Source: Diprion similis (Eukaryota; Arthropoda; Insecta; Hymenoptera; Diprionidae). From it: DNA of 64,000 nt. The stretch is from the NCBI RefSeq assembly GCF_021155765.1, contig NC_060112.1, positions 7,936,001-8,000,000 of the forward strand, read 5' to 3'. The first letter of the stretch is position 1, and each line of letters begins with the position of its first letter. Positions 60,945 through 64,000 of this stretch are shown here, piece after piece. The notes below the pieces were generated by a model, which did no database searches, had not been told where the DNA came from, and saw only the letters and a program-made list of their open reading frames with translations. Made by a program: the position numbers and the translations under genes.

Positions 60945-63777
60945 TGAAATTTACACTTAAAAAAAAATACCTTGTTTTCTGGCAGCTAAATAAATAGGTT
61001 TTTTCAAACCACGATCAATACCATTAAGTTTATTTGAAAGAACATATAATATTTTTAAGTGTGAATACAAAATGGCGAATGTTTGAATTCCGAAATACGA
61101 TAGAGGGTATAAAATTTTATTTCGACTTAGATGAGTCATATCCCTGAGTCCTCGGTCTAAATTTTTTATCGTAGAATTCGGAATAACAAAGCATCTCATT
61201 GTTAGCCGATTTAAAACAGCGTTGAAGATGGAATCCCGTAAAACCCTTACGATTTCCGATCGACATAAATTATGCTAGCTTTTTTTTTTTTGGGGGCTTC
61301 GGTGAGATGAGGTTTCATAAATTTCAATGCTATATGGTAACTCCAGCAAATAACAGCAAAGCTTTTTTGTCAATCCGGCTATTTTCATTTCGTGATTTAC
61401 GATCTTTCGCAGGACCAGGTGTAATACTCTCGGTAATAAACGGACGTAGTTCGCGCCTGGCAAACCCTCGGACTTTTGATTGGCCGTCGGCGCTGTTCAT
61501 GCGTAAGTACTAATATTCCACATAGCGGCTGTATACTTTACGTTGCTTACTTCACGTGTGTTACGTACCCGCAGAGGAGCTAACTGCGTTTATTATTTGG
61601 CCATTTCCTACCTTTTAGTATATCGTCAGGATAGCACAAAGCGTTTCGGGTGTAACAAGCCTGATAAATTTATTACCCTATTAAAAAATGAGACTATTTT
61701 CGGGAGAAAATGCGGAGAAAAAAATAAAAACGTACCAGATATATAAAACAATGTATTTTGCCACGTGAACATAATCCTGGTTAATTTGTTATAAAAGAAA
61801 AAAAGAAAAAAAAAAAAACTAAATCTTACCTTATAGAGCAAAAATAATGAACGTCGAGGAAAAATACAGTCAACTTATTTCTTTTTTCTTTTTTTTTTCA
61901 TCAGTAAGGGTGTGGAAGTGGATCGGTCGACTTCAATTAGTTCATTGTTTGGATAGCCTGTCGAGCAGGTAGCGGTCAACTAGAGGAAATTGCGAACAGA
62001 AATCCGTCATATACTAGCTACGCAGGTGCTTAACCCTTCAAGCTAATTTCGTTTTTTTAGTTATTGAAAAAAAAAGATCTTTTTTGAAAGTGAATAAAAC
62101 GGGACCATCACGAGAGGAAAAAATGTGGACACTTAAAATTCATAAAAATTGGTGATTTGTATGAATGATAATTTTTCCGTATTTTTTTATGACTCTAACT
62201 CGAGACGACAGAAAATATGCTCTGAGCTTTTCGAATACCGCTTTTTGAAAATTATGAAGTAAGGGTTTTCGAAAAGTTGCAATTCGACCAATTCTAATAA
62301 AAAGTTCGAACAATTAGAGAAGCTCGATTTGATAAGCAGATTAAAAGTTGAAGGAAATGAAGGAAAAGAACGCAGTTATTCGACTTTACAATTTCATTTG
62401 GTTTTACAAATAATGCCTCGCATATTATCGTGTACAGAGAACCGTATTATAATTAATGTGTCGTCGATAATTTATTTTTAAATACTTTGGACACCAAATA
62501 AATCATAATTGTTGAGATAGTAGAAATATTCTTTTGATAAAACAAGGTAAACAGTGTTTTGCTAGTTGCATCTTTCCAATCACCTTGTAATGCTACGTCA
62601 TTATATTATTTTGTTACAATTAATTCGGCATTGAAGATCGAGTTCCGGTATAGTTTAACTGAATTATACTCACACAGAGAGAGGATTTGTTTAATTTACC
62701 AAAAATGGCGAAGGAAATATTTTCACGGTTCTAAAAAAATGAATTTGATTCAACAAAAAAGTGATCACAGCGATAATTTGCATGTCGTTGACAAATCGTG
62801 TCACTTGAGCAAAAAACTAATTAATTTATTTTACAATTTTGCAAAAAACGGTCTGTTTTTGTCAGTAAACCATAGATTCAGTATTATGAAAAATCAGTGT
62901 AGTTAATGTATCCGTATTGTTTTATCGATAAAAGAATGATTCGTTTGAATCCGAAAGATATATTTTTTTTAATCAACAAAATTCTATATATGAATGAAAA
63001 GCTATTTTTTCACCCCGGCAAAATGTATTCACTCGATTTTGTACAATTAAACAAATTTTCAGTCGAATAGAACACCTAGGATTTTGTGTAAGATTAAAAA
63101 TAAAAACTTTTTTATCGCATACACAGTAATTCTATTACTGGAAGTAACGTCAAGTATGATCAACATCCTTTGTCGATATTAAATGAAATAGTTCCTTTAC
63201 TTTCTATGGAATTGTTTCTGAAAATGGATTGTTTTGTGCATTTTATAGCAATTTGTTAAAAATTTTCGATCAACTTCGTACAAACCAATTACAAACTTGA
63301 AGTTTTGTAATTTTTTTTTTTTTTTTTCAATAAAAGCATAGGATTATATAAAACGGGACACGAAAATCTTTCAGGCTCGTCATTTGAATTTTAAGTCAAA
63401 TAAATATCAGATTTTTTCATCACGCCGTTTCCGTTGAAAATTGCGTCAGTTTTATTGTATCGCGCAAAGAAAGACCGAGATATTTATCAAAACCTGTTTT
63501 TCGTATATACTAGAGATTCGAAAATGCAAAAATACACCATGATTATAAAAATTGATTTTCGACGGAAGTCTGGCAGAATAATATTCTTCCACATACCACC
63601 ACGGGTGAAATGAAAAGTAAAAATAATTTCGATCACGCGAACGATCATCTTCTCCAAATAATAACGAAGATCAATTGTTATAATTCAAGGATCTTGAAGC
63701 CCGCACATGTGAGGGAAAAACGTACGAAGAGTGAAGACACAACTGGATTAAAGGAAGGGATGAAAAGCACAAAGAAG

Positions 63778-63866
63778 ACAGGAGAATCTGAGAGTAAGAG
63801 AGAGAGAAAGAGTGAGAGAGCGAGGGCGCGAGAGGGTGGGAGAGACGGCGAGAGAGCGCGAAAGGG
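63778..63866 (+). promoter_or_regulatory. GAGA-type purine tract ahead of a coding start
   Basis: A run of GAGAG/GAGCG units changing from AT-rich to GC-rich DNA just before an open frame. In insects such tracts commonly bind GAGA-factor-like proteins near paused promoters. Its position immediately before a good start codon supports a promoter or 5' UTR role for a plus-strand gene; this is inference. Confidence 0.4.
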
Positions 63867-64000
63867 ATGAGAGTGGAACGGAGAGGTTGGCTCTGGAAGA
63901 TGAGCGGTAGGGAGTCGACGGAGAGCGTCGCGACGTCGTCCACTCAGTCACCGCCCAGGCCGCGCCGCGAGCGATACCTCGTTGAAACCGACGCCCGAGC
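63867..64000 (+). CDS. Probable first coding exon of a gene continuing past the right edge
   Basis: The frame is open from 63816, just after an in-frame TGA at 63813-63815, to the window end. Two in-frame Met codons lie at 63867 and 63900. The second has A at -3 and begins MSGRESTESVATSS followed by a Pro/Arg-rich stretch (QSPPRPRRERY), typical of a disordered N-terminus. GC content rises sharply, as at gene starts. No domain is visible in the 30-45 residues available, so I give no function. The opposite strand is also partly open because of composition. Confidence 0.45.
   Translation, partial: MRVERRGWLWKMSGRESTESVATSSTQSPPRPRRERYLVETDAR

Larger units (their letters stand above)
57466..63777. 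other. Intergenic between Tdp1 and the right-edge gene
   Basis: The first 200 bases are probably the Tdp1 5' UTR and promoter (GC-richer near 57.6 kb). The rest is AT-rich with a foldback element (60421-60772), a CA microsatellite (60924-60944), a GAA run near 59810-59825, and T/A runs near 61.27, 61.8 and 63.31 kb. A 137-codon plus frame at 58061-58474 has no splice or family support. At 62.1-62.3 kb, AAAAAATGTGGACACTT and related phrases may be a degraded relative of the repeat near 31 kb. Confidence 0.45.

Noticed and set aside
63671..63951. Two Ser/Leu-rich minus-strand frames
   Set aside because: They are translations of the complement of the GA tract.

Overview
This window looks like nuclear DNA from an insect. 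It is AT-rich, its genes are split into small exons by GT-AG introns, and the proteins are animal families. CpG dinucleotides are not obviously depleted, which together with the gene content makes a hymenopteran (sawfly or wasp) my best guess; that placement is inference. Genes occupy only part of the window. The rest is intergenic and intronic DNA with homopolymer runs, microsatellites and many foldback (inverted-repeat) elements.

Layout from left to right. A short open frame at the left edge may be the last exon of a gene outside the window. At 2957-5736 (+) lies a four-exon gene for a small secreted, helix-rich protein of no family I recognise. Tail-to-tail with it, at 7538-10531 (-), is a four-exon tetraspanin that closely resembles Drosophila Tsp5D. 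About 15 kb follow with no supportable gene; they contain a foldback element and one GC-richer island near 20.7 kb.

From 25.8 to 47.8 kb there is a tandem array of THEM6-like (hotdog-fold thioesterase superfamily) genes, all on the minus strand. Copy A is at 25797-29317, copy B at 31250-34324 and copy C at 41893-47766. A decayed fourth unit lies at about 36.1-36.8 kb between B and C. The three intact copies share intron positions and phases. Copy C has one extra intron near its 3' end, and copy A has changed the conserved HMNNAR motif. Several foldback elements sit in and around the array.

At 52970-57465 (-) is a six-exon Tdp1 (tyrosyl-DNA phosphodiesterase 1) with both HKD half-sites and an N-terminal PBZ-type zinc finger that should bind poly(ADP-ribose). 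At the right edge, a purine-rich GAGA tract runs into an open frame from 63867 that continues past the window end, probably the first coding exon of another gene.

The genes do not form one pathway: membrane organisation (tetraspanin), membrane-lipid or acyl metabolism (THEM6 array) and DNA repair (Tdp1) are separate functions. I did not see CRISPR arrays, rRNA, tRNA or autonomous transposons. The most interesting parts are the THEM6 array with its pseudogene and motif-altered copy, the PBZ-Tdp1 architecture, the unknown secreted protein, and a set of at least six foldback elements.
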